A stretch of DNA of 36,132 nucleotides from Planctomycetia bacterium (GCA_016795185.1 JAEUIF010000490.1:1-36132); one strand, 5' to 3'; shown: positions 24,801-32,128, counted from the first letter of the stretch. A program made the numbers and translations. Notes: generated by a model from the letters alone, not told the origin.

Positions 24801-25015
24801 GCGTAAATCTGCACGATGTTGTCGTGCTCAAGGTTCGCCAGGAACTGGGCTTCCTCCCAGAACTGCTGCATCTGGCGGGGGTCTTGCTGAAAGTGCTCGT
24901 GAATCTCCTTGACGGCCACGAAGCGCTTCAGCGCCAGGTCGCGCGCCCGATACACCGTGGCCAGATTGCCCCGGCCGATCTCGGACAGCAGCTCGAAATT
25001 GGGGTGACTTTTCAT
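21851..25015 (-). CDS. Membrane-anchored pseudokinase / pseudocaspase-like TPR protein
   Basis: A 1054-residue protein. Residues 1-270 have the Hanks-type kinase fold: GRGNLATV loop, K36 (VAVK), APE box KYLAPELL. The catalytic HRD loop is H124-G-A-V-K-P-S-N with Ala for Asp, and DFG is D144-P-A. A Pro-rich linker leads to one membrane helix (about 362-382), then a PEGA domain (394-447). A caspase-like domain follows (about 490-720, SYALLVGVRGYG). Its expected GHG reads G576-Q-V and its expected D-x-C reads D625-G-S627, so both catalytic residues are gone. At least eight TPR-like repeats (about 745-1050) complete it. ATG at 25015 is chosen over a TTG two codons upstream because GGAGG fits. Probably a signalling scaffold with the repeats outside. 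Confidence 0.88.
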   Translation of the reverse strand: MKSHPNFELLSEIGRGNLATVYRARDLALKRFVAVKEIHEHFQQDPRQMQQFWEEAQFLANLEHDNIVQIYALDQERGWIIMELMAGNLAARAAEGALPAPLVRSILRQCLEGLQFLHEQNRLHGAVKPSNLLISDKGRVKLSDPAGIPVGGEVRKPSGSQKYLAPELLNGEFGAIGPGVDLYCLGFSALELLVGPRFDSLFKGVGKDAVDPELGWLRLHGSRGERLPAAGELVPGLPPDLARVIDQLTAKEAGQRYASAAAALQDLEDRPLVLVEPPPSASATAAGSLIGGAVGDAEDGSTQPTISLPADFRNPLPPKPTPPTPAPAPFRPPPPARPAGASRTVPEPKPFSKDWINLKLKNPWILYPLCALILLPAIIFFLSEDEEPPAGGQLVKIVSDPAGATIFIDDRQQPQTTNAQLDLSPGKHRLRLVLDNHHVIEEDLEVKTSESPPEFRYALKRRSGSDPRPTGASTDKTTRPTGTTPPPVGRSYALLVGVRGYGKELPAFRFAESDMASLAAALGVGGFRADDVAVLTEARGTADTRWQPSAANLRKSLQTLLCGRNKADVVLVALAGQVVQFRNGDEAYFCPAGARLADRATLVPLAEIYREFEQSAAGAKVLWLDGSRIEGVAELAPLRAQEKATPEGAAVYFSAAAGERSYTFNDQRHGLFYAFIRDGLLGAADENQDQTVTLGELEKYVTRETVATARKEQQASQQPVLVGTASRALPLVSVDRSVAERWQRGRKALADGENGQAWDDFSAILKQHPGLVDAYLQRAVAAYHLDKLDEARADCERALKVDPATATACDYLGDILYRQERRKPKPDFTETLKNYDRAIQLDPDFAPTYNSRGLVRAAQRDFDQAIADYTRSLDLHDKTADVWFNRGLAYRTRNQGEDSVAAARDFDRALQLNPKDAQAYYQRGTILREQRKPAEAIKDFTEAIRLNERYAAAYNGRGLAYFDQKKFDDAMRDYDEAIKLSPRFAIAWNNRGVAKAADKKHDEAIEDFNQAIKLNERYAIAYLNRAKSYEAKGDKAQADADREKAKQLEAAPLP

Positions 25016-25214
25016 GCACAAACCTCCGGCTCGCTGTCAGTTTACCAGCGAAGGCAGCCGGTTGGAACGGGCGCGCGCGGAAAGGCGGAGCCGGGGTGTC
25101 GAGTCAGGTGCCGGAATTTCCAGATGGCCTGGGTTCGTTGCCGCCGCAACGCCGCGAACAAACCTTGCCTCGGTGCGTATCATGGAAGGGGAATGAGAGC
25201 ACTTCGAGGCAGCC

Positions 25215-25886
25215 ATGTTCAAACAACTCAAGCAACTGCTTGATTTTTCCGGGAAGAGCAAGCGAGCGGATCAGCCCGTCGCGGTGCTGGGCCGTCTGCA
25301 ACGCGCCTGCGCCCAACAAGCGGTGGATCGGGAACGCCGAATCCAGCTAAAGTCTGGTGCCACCGCGCCGGCGGATCGTCCGGTCAGGGCCGCGCACGAG
25401 ACGCAGCTGGATATCGAACGGACGCCGTGCGCTGCCGCCGAGGCCATCGCCCGTCGCACGGACAACGATACGCGAGTGGTCGTCCGTCAGCAACTGCCGG
25501 AACCCGTGCCGACACCCGCTGGGCCGTCGCTGCTACAGCGCGTGCGGACCTGGTTCCGGGGGCCGGAGGTCATTCGCGCCGAGCGCCGCCAGGCGCCCCG
25601 GCATCCCTTCGGCCGCCTGCACCCGCACATGCGCGCCCTGGTCGGGCCGTGCAAATGGCCGGCGCAGGTCACGGACGTTTCCGCCACCGGCATCGGCCTG
25701 ATTATCGGCATGCGTCACCGGCTGGGTGCCGACTTGCAGCTGACGATCCAGGACCGCAGCCGGGGCAGCGCCTATCCGATCAAATCGAAGGTGAAGCGCC
25801 TGGCCCTGCGGCCGGACGGCACCTGGTTCACCTGCTGTGCCTTCGACCGTCCGCTCGATGAAGCGGGGTTGAAGTCGATGTTGTAG
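25215..25886 (+). CDS. PilZ-domain protein (c-di-GMP binding)
   Basis: A 223-residue cytoplasmic protein. The first 115 residues are of low complexity and unrecognised, with a helical start (MFKQLKQLLDFSGKSKRADQ). The C-terminal 105 residues are a PilZ domain with both c-di-GMP motifs intact: RxxxR as R125-QAP-R129 and DxSxxG as D154-V-S-A-T-G159, followed by the beta-barrel segment GLIIGMRHRLGADLQLTI. It should respond to cyclic di-GMP. It is divergent from the pseudokinase gene with a 199-bp gap between, and GAGGCAG precedes the ATG. Confidence 0.85.
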   Translation: MFKQLKQLLDFSGKSKRADQPVAVLGRLQRACAQQAVDRERRIQLKSGATAPADRPVRAAHETQLDIERTPCAAAEAIARRTDNDTRVVVRQQLPEPVPTPAGPSLLQRVRTWFRGPEVIRAERRQAPRHPFGRLHPHMRALVGPCKWPAQVTDVSATGIGLIIGMRHRLGADLQLTIQDRSRGSAYPIKSKVKRLALRPDGTWFTCCAFDRPLDEAGLKSML

Positions 25887-25977
25887 TGACGACGTAGGCG
25901 AGCGGCGGGCGTGAGCCCACTGTTGCATCTACTAGGCCGGTATTCCTCACAAACCTGAAGCGCCAGCGGAGGATGGG

Positions 25978-25993
25978 GTTCCTCATGAGGAAC
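25978..25993. repeat. Perfect 16-bp palindrome
   Basis: GTTCCTCATGAGGAAC is its own reverse complement. It sits in a gap between convergent genes and may be part of a dispersed repeat or a binding site. Confidence 0.5.
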
Positions 25994-26141
25994 ATTGGTT
26001 GAGAGGCGAGAGGTCTGGCGACTTCTGTGGGTCGGCGTAGCCGGGAGCACTTGGCCAGGTCGCTGCCCGCTGCGTTGGTCCTTGCTCCGCGCGGGGCGCT
26101 AGTGCAATATCAAGGGACAGGTTGCTCAACAGTAGGTCTTT

Positions 26142-26227
26142 TTGGGTGCCATGCCCACGGCTTTGCGTGGGCATGGGAAGCCTGGGTGTTCTCCATGCCC
26201 ACGCAATGCCGTGGGCATGACACCCAA
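26142..26227. repeat. Nested double-hairpin repeat element
   Basis: Two hairpins lie side by side: CCATGCCCACG/CGTGGGCATGG (26149-26159 with 26166-26176) and CATGCCCACG/CGTGGGCATG (26194-26203 with 26210-26219). The outer edges are also complementary, TTGGGTG...CATGCCCACGG at the left against CCGTGGGCATG...CACCCAAG at the right, so the whole 86 bp is an imperfect inverted repeat. This is the architecture of REP/BIME-like elements. Confidence 0.8.
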
Positions 26228-26373
26228 GCCTCTGATCAAGCAAGATGTCTCTTGCAATTGCACTAGGCCGGCGGCGCTGCTGGTGCTGCGGTCCGCATCA
26301 CTTCGTAGCCCAATTCCCGCGCCGGGCGCTTCAAGTTCTTCACGACCCGCTCCCGGTAGGCCGCCGCGAATGC

Positions 26374-27543
26374 TCAGCGGCCGGGGTGCATCTGCCGATT
26401 GAAGATGCTCGGATCGAAGGGATCGCCGGGCGTCGCTGCCTCGGCTTCGGGCTTACTGCGCGGTTGGGCGAACTCGCTGACGGCAGGCGTTGCCACCGCG
26501 GGTTTGCTAACCGGCGCAGGTTCGCTGGCTTCCACCACCGGCGCTGCCTTCGGTGCTTCGGTCGTCGGCTCGACTTCCTTCTTCGCCGGCGGCTGCCATT
26601 TGGTGATCCAACTCGCGCCGGTCGTCGGGGCCTGAGCAGCGGACGAAGCCACGGGCGGCGCGCTGATCGCGGCCGTGGACGGTGCAATGGGAGCAGCCGT
26701 GGGCGGCGCGGCAGCCGTGCTGCGCGGCAGGCCCACTAGTGCCTGCTGCGTCCATTCTTCCAGCGTGCGAAACGCCGCGGCGGTGCGGCCCGGCAGCGGC
26801 GGCCGGTCGGCGTTGCCGTGCAGCGTCAGCGCATAGGTCAGCAGCGGGCTGTTGTGCGGCCGGTCGCGGTCCAGCTGGGCCAGCGTCGCCATCAGGTTCT
26901 GGTGCGTCAGCCGACGGTTGCCCAGGCCATTCTCATCGTAAACCCGCATCAACTTGAACGCGCCGCCCTTGCCGCACGCATGACAGCGGGCGCAGGCGTT
27001 CATCAAAATCGGCTGCACCTTGTTGACCCACAGGCCAAGCGATTCGGCGTTGTAGGGCAGGTTCGGCACGGTCGGTTCCGGTTCGGGCTCGGCGGCGGGC
27101 GTTTCCGGAGCGTTTTCATTCTCCAGGGAGCGCTGCACGCCCTTGAGCAAGCGCTGGCTTTCGGCGTGCTCGGGCCGCAACTGCACTGCCGCCGCTGCTT
27201 CATCCACCGCCTGTTGCTTCAGGCCATGCAGATGGCACCAGCGGGCGAGTCGCAGCCGTTCGTCGCCGTCGTTCAGATTGGCCTGGCCGCGCAGGTAGGT
27301 GAAGGCTTCTTCGAGCGAACCGCACAGGCAGCGCACCTGCTCGGCCGGCAGCCAGCTTTCGCCGATGGACCGCCGGATGCGGTACTGCTTGCCGACCAGC
27401 GCGATGTCGCCTTGCAGGATGCGGTCGTTCGCCAGGATCGCCACCTTGCCCTGACTGGCCGGCGGTGTTTCCTGCGCAAAGCCTGCGAGACCGGCGATAG
27501 CCAGCGCCAGAGCGCACGCGAGATGGCGGATGTTCGCTTTCAT
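26374..27543 (-). CDS. Secreted c-type-haem protein of planctomycete type
   Basis: A 389-residue protein with a signal peptide (MKANIRHLACALALAIAGLA, cleavage near AQE). Residues 30-90 contain a small domain (VAILANDRILQGDI ... LPAEQVRCLCGS), and 95-135 a TPR-like helical segment. The single haem site C184-AR-C187-H188 follows VQPILMNACARCH, a pattern known from planctomycete cytochrome-c-like proteins, then GAFKLMRVYD and HNSPLLTYALTLHG. The last 120 residues are Pro/Ala-rich and look unstructured. It would act in the periplasm; electron partners are not visible nearby. It is divergent from the SRP54-like gene. Confidence 0.8.
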   Translation of the reverse strand: MKANIRHLACALALAIAGLAGFAQETPPASQGKVAILANDRILQGDIALVGKQYRIRRSIGESWLPAEQVRCLCGSLEEAFTYLRGQANLNDGDERLRLARWCHLHGLKQQAVDEAAAAVQLRPEHAESQRLLKGVQRSLENENAPETPAAEPEPEPTVPNLPYNAESLGLWVNKVQPILMNACARCHACGKGGAFKLMRVYDENGLGNRRLTHQNLMATLAQLDRDRPHNSPLLTYALTLHGNADRPPLPGRTAAAFRTLEEWTQQALVGLPRSTAAAPPTAAPIAPSTAAISAPPVASSAAQAPTTGASWITKWQPPAKKEVEPTTEAPKAAPVVEASEPAPVSKPAVATPAVSEFAQPRSKPEAEAATPGDPFDPSIFNRQMHPGR

Positions 27544-27653
27544 GGGGCGGGGACTATAAGATCACTCGCTGCATCGGTCAAGAGCGATACCGGAGCGGCG
27601 AAGCGTCCGATGAGATGTGTTTCGGTTGTTTCATGAAACGCTGGTGAAGCGCA

Positions 27654-28043
27654 ATGGCCGACGATCTCACGCTCGATGATTTTCGCAAGCAACTTGACCG
27701 TGCCCTACAGAACGGCATGAACGGCCTGGTGCTGCGGTTTCTTGGCCTCGAAGCTGGACTTCCAGAATCGGCGAAGCGATGCCTACAGCGCATCGACCGG
27801 ATGATCGCCGTCATGACGCCGGAAGAAAGGCTCGATCCGGCGTGTATCGACGTCAATCGCCGTTTTTTGATTGCACTACACAGCGATACCGATCCGCACG
27901 AAGTGCAGCAGTTCTTGCGGCAGTTTGACCAGGTGCGTGAACTGATGCGGCAAAGCGCAAAGCTGAACATCTGGGATCGGATCCGGTTGATTACTGGCTA
28001 CCCGAAGCTCAGGCCGTTTCCGCCCGCTGATTTCAAAGAATAA
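27654..28043 (+). CDS. Free-standing SRP54 (Ffh) M-domain-like protein
   Basis: A 129-residue protein that aligns by eye along its whole length with the M domain of Ffh/SRP54, the part that binds signal sequences and SRP RNA. Conserved marks are the MTPEERLDPACID stretch (Ffh: SMTPxERxxPxxI), the paired Arg that follows, and HEVQQFLRQFDQVRELM (Ffh: QEVNxLLKQFxxM). There is no NG GTPase domain. The RNA-binding GSGT motif of Ffh is HSDT here and the Arg-rich helix is reduced, so RNA binding may be lost. The start has only a weak ribosome site. It may be a paralogue with a chaperone-like role; the function is inferred. Confidence 0.75.
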   Translation: MADDLTLDDFRKQLDRALQNGMNGLVLRFLGLEAGLPESAKRCLQRIDRMIAVMTPEERLDPACIDVNRRFLIALHSDTDPHEVQQFLRQFDQVRELMRQSAKLNIWDRIRLITGYPKLRPFPPADFKE

Positions 28044-28140
28044 AGTTGGCGCCCGTGCCGCGCCTTTACCCACGTCCGCGCGGGGTGATACACTAACAAC
28101 GATTGACCGCAGCGAACTTTGGAGCGACAACGTCGTAAAG

Positions 28141-28173
28141 AGCTGATAGCTGACAGCTAATGGCTGATAGCTA
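28141..28173. repeat. Short AGCTGATAGC-type repeats
   Basis: AGCTGATAGC, AGCTAATGGC and again CTGATAGCT occur in a row within 33 bases, 30 bp before the next start codon. The units contain the palindrome AGCT. It looks like a small dispersed repeat. Confidence 0.5.
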
Positions 28174-28202
28174 TTCATCATTCCCGAAAGGACCGCGCCG
28201 CC

Positions 28203-29510
28203 ATGCACGCGCTCCGCTGTCTGGTCGCCCTCCTGGCGCTCGGCCACCTGGCGTCCGCGGCCCGCGCGGGCCTGTACTTCTCCGGCGAGACCTTCGCCGA
28301 GTTGCCCTCGCAGTGGCGCGGCTTCCTGGTCGATCAGCGAGCGCTGCGGATGGTGGCAGCGCCCAACGCGCCCGCGAATCCGCTCCGCAAGGAGTACGTC
28401 GAAGCTGCCGGCCGACTGGAAAAGTTGAAGAAGGAACGGGCGCTGACCGCCGATGAGATCGCCGACCTGGGCGCGGTCTACCTCCGGCTGGGCGAGATCG
28501 GCAAGGCCATCGACCTGCTGCGACCCGCCCAGCGCGAGCACTCCCAGCACTTCCGCATTCACGCCAACCTCGGCACCGCCTGGCAACTTCAGGGCGATTT
28601 GGCGCAAGCGGTTCTCTGCCTGGAACAGAGTGCTCAGCTCGCACCGGGCAAGCATCAGAAGGCGGAGGAAGCGCACCTGCGGCTGGTGCGGCTGCGGCAC
28701 CGTCAGCCGAAGGATGCGACCGGGCTCGACGATCTGTTCGACGTCCGCTTCGTGGATGAGAAGGGCGCGTATCAACCAGGCAAGCTCGCCGCCGAACAGG
28801 TGAAGAAACTGCCGGCGGGTGCCGTTGCCGTGGTGCAGCAACTGGGCCTCTGGCTGCCCGCCGACGGCCGGCTGCTCTGGCTGCTGGCGGAACTGGCCAA
28901 CGCGCACGGTGACGTGAAGCTGGCCGCCGCCATCTTCGACGGCTGCGTGACCGAGTTCGGCATGAACGACATCGAGTTGCGCCGCCATCGCTCGCAGACG
29001 CGGACCGCGGCGGATGCCGTCGAGGTGAAGCCCGCCATCGAACCGAAGGAAGAACACAAGGGCCACGCTGGGCCATTCAAGCCGCGCTCGCGCCGTCCGC
29101 TGCTCGGCCGGCTGGACCTGGCCGACTTGCCGCCCATCAACGCCGACGGCGTCACGGCGCTGCCCTGGGCCGTGCTGGCGGAAACCCAGGTCGAGGGCGA
29201 TTTCAATCCGGCGTTCCCCAAGTACCTCAAGCAGCTGGCAGGCAAGCAGGTCAGCCTCGGCGGCTTCATGCAGCCGCTGCGCGAGGACAGCGACCTGGCC
29301 GCCTTCATGCTCATCGAGTATCCCGTCGGTTGCTGGTACTGCGAAGTGCCGGAGGTCACCGGCATCGTGCTGGTGGAACTGGCCGCCGGCAAGAATGCCA
29401 CCTTCACGCGCAACCTCATCAAGGTCACGGGCACCCTGACGCTGAACGCCACGGACCCGGAGCGTTTCCTGTTCACGCTGAGCAAGTCGCGCGTGACCGA
29501 GGCCGACTAA
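28203..29510 (+). CDS. Secreted TPR protein with DUF3299 domain
   Basis: A 435-residue exported protein with signal peptide MHALRCLVALLALGHLASAA. Residues about 65-170 hold TPR-type helix pairs (DLGAVYLRLGEIGKAIDLLR, HANLGTAWQLQGDLAQAVLC). A second helical part around 205-255 is followed by an acidic/basic linker (KPAIEPKEEHKGH). The C-terminal 110 residues match DUF3299: KYLKQLAGKQVSLGGFMQPL then FMLIEYPVGCWYCEVPEVTG. DUF3299 has no proven function. Repeat-element copy 1 starts 13 bp after its stop. Confidence 0.82.
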   Translation: MHALRCLVALLALGHLASAARAGLYFSGETFAELPSQWRGFLVDQRALRMVAAPNAPANPLRKEYVEAAGRLEKLKKERALTADEIADLGAVYLRLGEIGKAIDLLRPAQREHSQHFRIHANLGTAWQLQGDLAQAVLCLEQSAQLAPGKHQKAEEAHLRLVRLRHRQPKDATGLDDLFDVRFVDEKGAYQPGKLAAEQVKKLPAGAVAVVQQLGLWLPADGRLLWLLAELANAHGDVKLAAAIFDGCVTEFGMNDIELRRHRSQTRTAADAVEVKPAIEPKEEHKGHAGPFKPRSRRPLLGRLDLADLPPINADGVTALPWAVLAETQVEGDFNPAFPKYLKQLAGKQVSLGGFMQPLREDSDLAAFMLIEYPVGCWYCEVPEVTGIVLVELAAGKNATFTRNLIKVTGTLTLNATDPERFLFTLSKSRVTEAD

Positions 29511-29523
29511 ACCGCTTGCGGTT

Positions 29524-29638
29524 TAGAGCGTTTCGCAGATGGATGTAGCACCTGATTGTAAGGTCCGCACAGCGGACCCTACAGAATTCTCGTAGGGTCC
29601 GCTGTGCGAACCGCTACAGCCGGTCGCAAAATGCTCTA
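29524..29638. repeat. Nested palindrome family 1, copy 1
   Basis: An inner hairpin GGTCCGCACAGCGGACCCTAC / GTAGGGTCCGCTGTGCG with a short AT centre is enclosed by outer arms TAGAGCGTTTCGCAG...TGTAGC and GCTACAGCC...GCAAAATGCTCTA. The whole 115 bp is an imperfect inverted repeat. It fills most of the gap between the DUF3299 gene and the duplicated protein. Confidence 0.9.
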
Positions 29639-29660
29639 GCCAATAGGCAGGGAGCCTGGC

Positions 29661-30014
29661 ATGAACTTGAAGTTCGAGACGATTCGCGGCACCTGGGCGA
29701 CCTGGCACGAACTGTTCGATTCGGCGGCTGCCGCCGCGTCGGCAGCTGGCCCTGCCCGTCTGATCGGCCTGTCGCACTCGGAGGATGACAACGAAGGCGT
29801 CATCACCGTCTGGTACTGGGACGAGCCGGTGTTGCCGAAGCTAGCAGCCGGCCAGGTGCTCTTTCGCATCTTTCGCGGCGGCTGGTCCAGCTGGCAGACG
29901 CTGTTCGCCGAGGCCGGTGCGTTCGCCGCCGAAGTGGGGCCGCAGAAACTCATCGGGCTGTCGCATTCCGAGTTCAAGGACGACGGCCTGGTCACGGTGT
30001 GGTACTGGGAGTAG
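29661..30014 (+). CDS. 117-residue protein made of two tandem copies of one motif
   Basis: Residues about 4-57 and 63-117 repeat the same unit: F-(x)-x-IRGTWATWHELFD / FRGGWSSWQTLFA, then GP-(x)-RLIGLSHSE / GPQKLIGLSHSE, then VITVWYWDE / LVTVWYWE. Each unit is about 54 residues with conserved Trp, Gly-Pro and SHSE. No family name comes to mind, and there is no signal peptide. GCAGGGAG precedes the ATG. It is flanked on both sides by copies of the same palindromic repeat, which may mean the gene travels with it, although that is only a possibility. Confidence 0.78.
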   Translation: MNLKFETIRGTWATWHELFDSAAAAASAAGPARLIGLSHSEDDNEGVITVWYWDEPVLPKLAAGQVLFRIFRGGWSSWQTLFAEAGAFAAEVGPQKLIGLSHSEFKDDGLVTVWYWE

Positions 30015-30017
30015 TTC

Positions 30018-30152
30018 ATTGGTTTCCAGCAGTTCGCGGACGGCTGTAGCACCGGGCGCTACGGTCCGCACAGCGGACCCTACGGGAATTTTGTTGGGTC
30101 CGCTGTGCGGACCGCTCCAGCCGGTCGTAAACTGCTCGAGCCGTCAACCAAT
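30018..30152. repeat. Nested palindrome family 1, copy 2
   Basis: It has the same inner hairpin as copy 1 (GGTCCGCACAGCGGACCCTAC / GGGTCCGCTGTGCGGACC). The outer arms extend further here: ATTGGTT plus CAGTT-CG-CGGCTG on the left, complementary to CGGCTGG/CAGTTTACG and ATTGGTT on the right. It lies between the duplicated protein and the acyl-CoA dehydrogenase. Confidence 0.88.
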
Positions 30153-30156
30153 AGCG

Positions 30157-30176
30157 AGCGCTCGTCAACGAGCGCT
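30157..30176. repeat. 9-bp hairpin before the acyl-CoA dehydrogenase
   Basis: AGCGCTCGT (30157-30165) and ACGAGCGCT (30168-30176) are perfect arms around CA. The hairpin ends just before the GGAGGA ribosome site of the next gene and could affect its translation. Confidence 0.55.
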
Positions 30177-30190
30177 GGAGGATAGTCGCA

Positions 30191-31963
30191 ATGGCCATGA
30201 CCGCCGAGCAACTGGAGCAGCAGAAGAAAGAAGCCGAGGAACTGCTGGGCGCGGAGTCCGACAAGCTCGGCTTCGCCAAGGGCCTGTTCTTCGGGCAGTT
30301 CAACACGCCGCTCTTGTTTCCCTACCCCGAACTGAAGCCCGAGGAGAAGACGCCGGTCGAGGATGCCGTCGCCCAGGTGCGGCGCTTCTGCGAGCAATCG
30401 ATCGATGCCGCCGCCATCGACCGCAACGCGGACATTCCGCCGGAAGTCATCGCCGGCCTGGCGCAAATTGGCGTGCTGGGCGCGACCGCACCCGTGGAGT
30501 GCGGCGGTCGGGGCTTCTCGCAGCTGGCGAACACCAAGCTGATGGATGTGATCGGCGGCCACTGCTCCTCCACGGCAGTTTTCGTCAACGCGCATCACTC
30601 CATTGGCATCCGCGCCTTGCTGCTCTTCGGCAGCGAGGAACAGAAGCGCCGCTGGCTGCCCGACCTGGTCAACGGCACCAAGCTCGCCGCCTTCGCGCTG
30701 ACCGAACCCGAAGCCGGTTCCGACGCCGCGAACGTGCAGACCACCGCCACGCCGTCGCCCGACGGCCGTAGTTACGTGCTCAACGGCATGAAGCACTACA
30801 TCACCAACGGCGGCATTGCCGGCGTGCTGACGGTGATGGCCCGCACGCCCGACCCCAGCGGCCAGTCGAAGGTGACGGCCTTCCTGGTCACGCCGGACAT
30901 GCCCGGCTTCGAGGTGCTGGACGCACGGATGCCCAAGGTCGGCATTCGCGGCACCGCCACCGCCAAGCTGAAGTTCACCAACATGCCGGTGCCCGCCGAG
31001 AACGTGCTCGGCCAGGTGGGCAAGGGTCTGAAGGTCGCGCTCACCGTGCTGGACTTCGGTCGCACCACGTTCGGGGCGAGTTGCACCGGCGCGGCCAAGA
31101 CCTGCCTGCGCGCTGCCTGCGGTCATGCCAAGGCGCGCGTGCAGTTCAAGCAGCCGCTGGCGGACTTCGAGCTGGTCAAGAAGAAGCTGGCCTTCATGGC
31201 GGCCAACGCCTTCGCGATGGAAGCGACGACGGCCGAGTGCGCGTCGTTCATCGACCGCGGGTTCGAGGATTACATGCTCGAAACCGCCATGCTCAAGGTC
31301 TGGTCCACCGACGCCCTCTGGCAGATCGTCAACGACACGATTCAGATCTTCGGCGGCAAGGCGTATTTCAACGATCAGCCCTACGAACGCATGCTGCGCG
31401 ACGCGCGCATCAACCAGATCGGTGAGGGCGCCAACGACGTGCTGCGCGCCTTCATCGCCCTGGTCGGCATGCGCTCCGTGGGTGAGAAGCTCAAGGGTGT
31501 GCTGGAGGCGATCCAGAACCCCTGGCAGCAGCTGGGCAAGCTCTGGAGCTTCGGCAAGAGCCAGATCGAGCAGCGCCTGACGACACCGGACATCCCCGTG
31601 CATGCGGCCGGCACCCTCGGCCCGGATGCGGGCGAGTTGGCCAAGCGCGTCCGCGATTTTGGCCTGGGAGTGCAGGCGGTGCTACGGCAGCACCGTGAGA
31701 ACGTGCTGACCAAGCAATACGTGCAGGAACGCATCGCCGACGTGGCCTGCGACCTCTACGCCTCGGCCTGTACGCTCAGCCGGCTGGACCACTTGCTGAC
31801 CAGCGGTCAGAGTTACCCGGCGCAGGAGTCCGCGGATGTGACCGCCGGCCGCTACTTCCTGAAGCTGGCCAACCGCCGCATCCAGCAGAACCTGATTGCC
31901 CTGGCGGACAACGACGACGAACACACCACGGCCGCCGCCAACGCGGCGCTGGGGCGGTTCTAG
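30191..31963 (+). CDS. Acyl-CoA dehydrogenase, VLCAD-like
   Basis: A 590-residue FAD enzyme that would make the first double bond in fatty acyl-CoA beta-oxidation. The usual ACAD core (about 60-440) has the FAD/substrate motifs LTEPEAGSDAANVQ and KHYITNGGIAG. The catalytic base is E412 in QIGEGANDVLR, at the position used by VLCAD, medium-chain and short-chain enzymes. An additional C-terminal helical extension of about 150 residues, with a KLWSFGKSQIEQRL-like start, matches the very-long-chain/ACAD9 layout. No transit or signal peptide is seen. GGAGGATAG precedes the ATG at 30191. Confidence 0.92.
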   Translation: MAMTAEQLEQQKKEAEELLGAESDKLGFAKGLFFGQFNTPLLFPYPELKPEEKTPVEDAVAQVRRFCEQSIDAAAIDRNADIPPEVIAGLAQIGVLGATAPVECGGRGFSQLANTKLMDVIGGHCSSTAVFVNAHHSIGIRALLLFGSEEQKRRWLPDLVNGTKLAAFALTEPEAGSDAANVQTTATPSPDGRSYVLNGMKHYITNGGIAGVLTVMARTPDPSGQSKVTAFLVTPDMPGFEVLDARMPKVGIRGTATAKLKFTNMPVPAENVLGQVGKGLKVALTVLDFGRTTFGASCTGAAKTCLRAACGHAKARVQFKQPLADFELVKKKLAFMAANAFAMEATTAECASFIDRGFEDYMLETAMLKVWSTDALWQIVNDTIQIFGGKAYFNDQPYERMLRDARINQIGEGANDVLRAFIALVGMRSVGEKLKGVLEAIQNPWQQLGKLWSFGKSQIEQRLTTPDIPVHAAGTLGPDAGELAKRVRDFGLGVQAVLRQHRENVLTKQYVQERIADVACDLYASACTLSRLDHLLTSGQSYPAQESADVTAGRYFLKLANRRIQQNLIALADNDDEHTTAAANAALGRF

Positions 31964-32013
31964 TCAACGTTTGGCGGGCGAGACGGAGGCAGGTGCATTG
32001 TCAGCACAACGTT

Positions 32014-32128
32014 TAGAGCATTTTGCGGCCGACTGTAGCGGTCCGCACAGCGGACCCTACGGTAATTTCGTAGGGTCCGCTGTGCGGACCGCAGCGCCCG
32101 ATGCTACACTCGTTTGCGAACTGCTCTA
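32014..32128. repeat. Nested palindrome family 1, copy 3
   Basis: The best-preserved inner hairpin: GGTCCGCACAGCGGACCCTA and TAGGGTCCGCTGTGCGGACC around an AATTTC centre. Outer arms are TAGAGCATTTTGCGG and GCGAACTGCTCTA. The last three bases (32126-32128) are also the stop codon of the zincin gene on the minus strand. Confidence 0.92.

Larger units (their letters stand above)
25887..26373. other. Intergenic stretch rich in palindromes
   Basis: There is no supported gene between the PilZ protein and the haem protein. The stretch holds a GC-rich segment after the PilZ stop (GGCGAGCGGCGGGCGTGAGC), a perfect 16-bp palindrome at 25978-25993 and a nested double hairpin at 26142-26227. Similar sequences are scattered between genes in planctomycete genomes as far as I recall. 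Confidence 0.6.

Noticed and set aside
27876-29066. 396-codon minus-strand frame over the DUF3299 gene
   Set aside because: Shadow of the plus-strand gene, which has a signal peptide, TPR units and DUF3299.
30080-31603. 507-codon minus-strand frame over the acyl-CoA dehydrogenase
   Set aside because: Antisense shadow with His/Gly/Arg-rich composition; the plus strand has a complete ACAD with catalytic Glu.
29524-32128. CRISPR array
   Set aside because: The three repeats are spaced 0.4-1.9 kb apart with genes between them, are palindromic over about 115 bp, and have no regular spacers.
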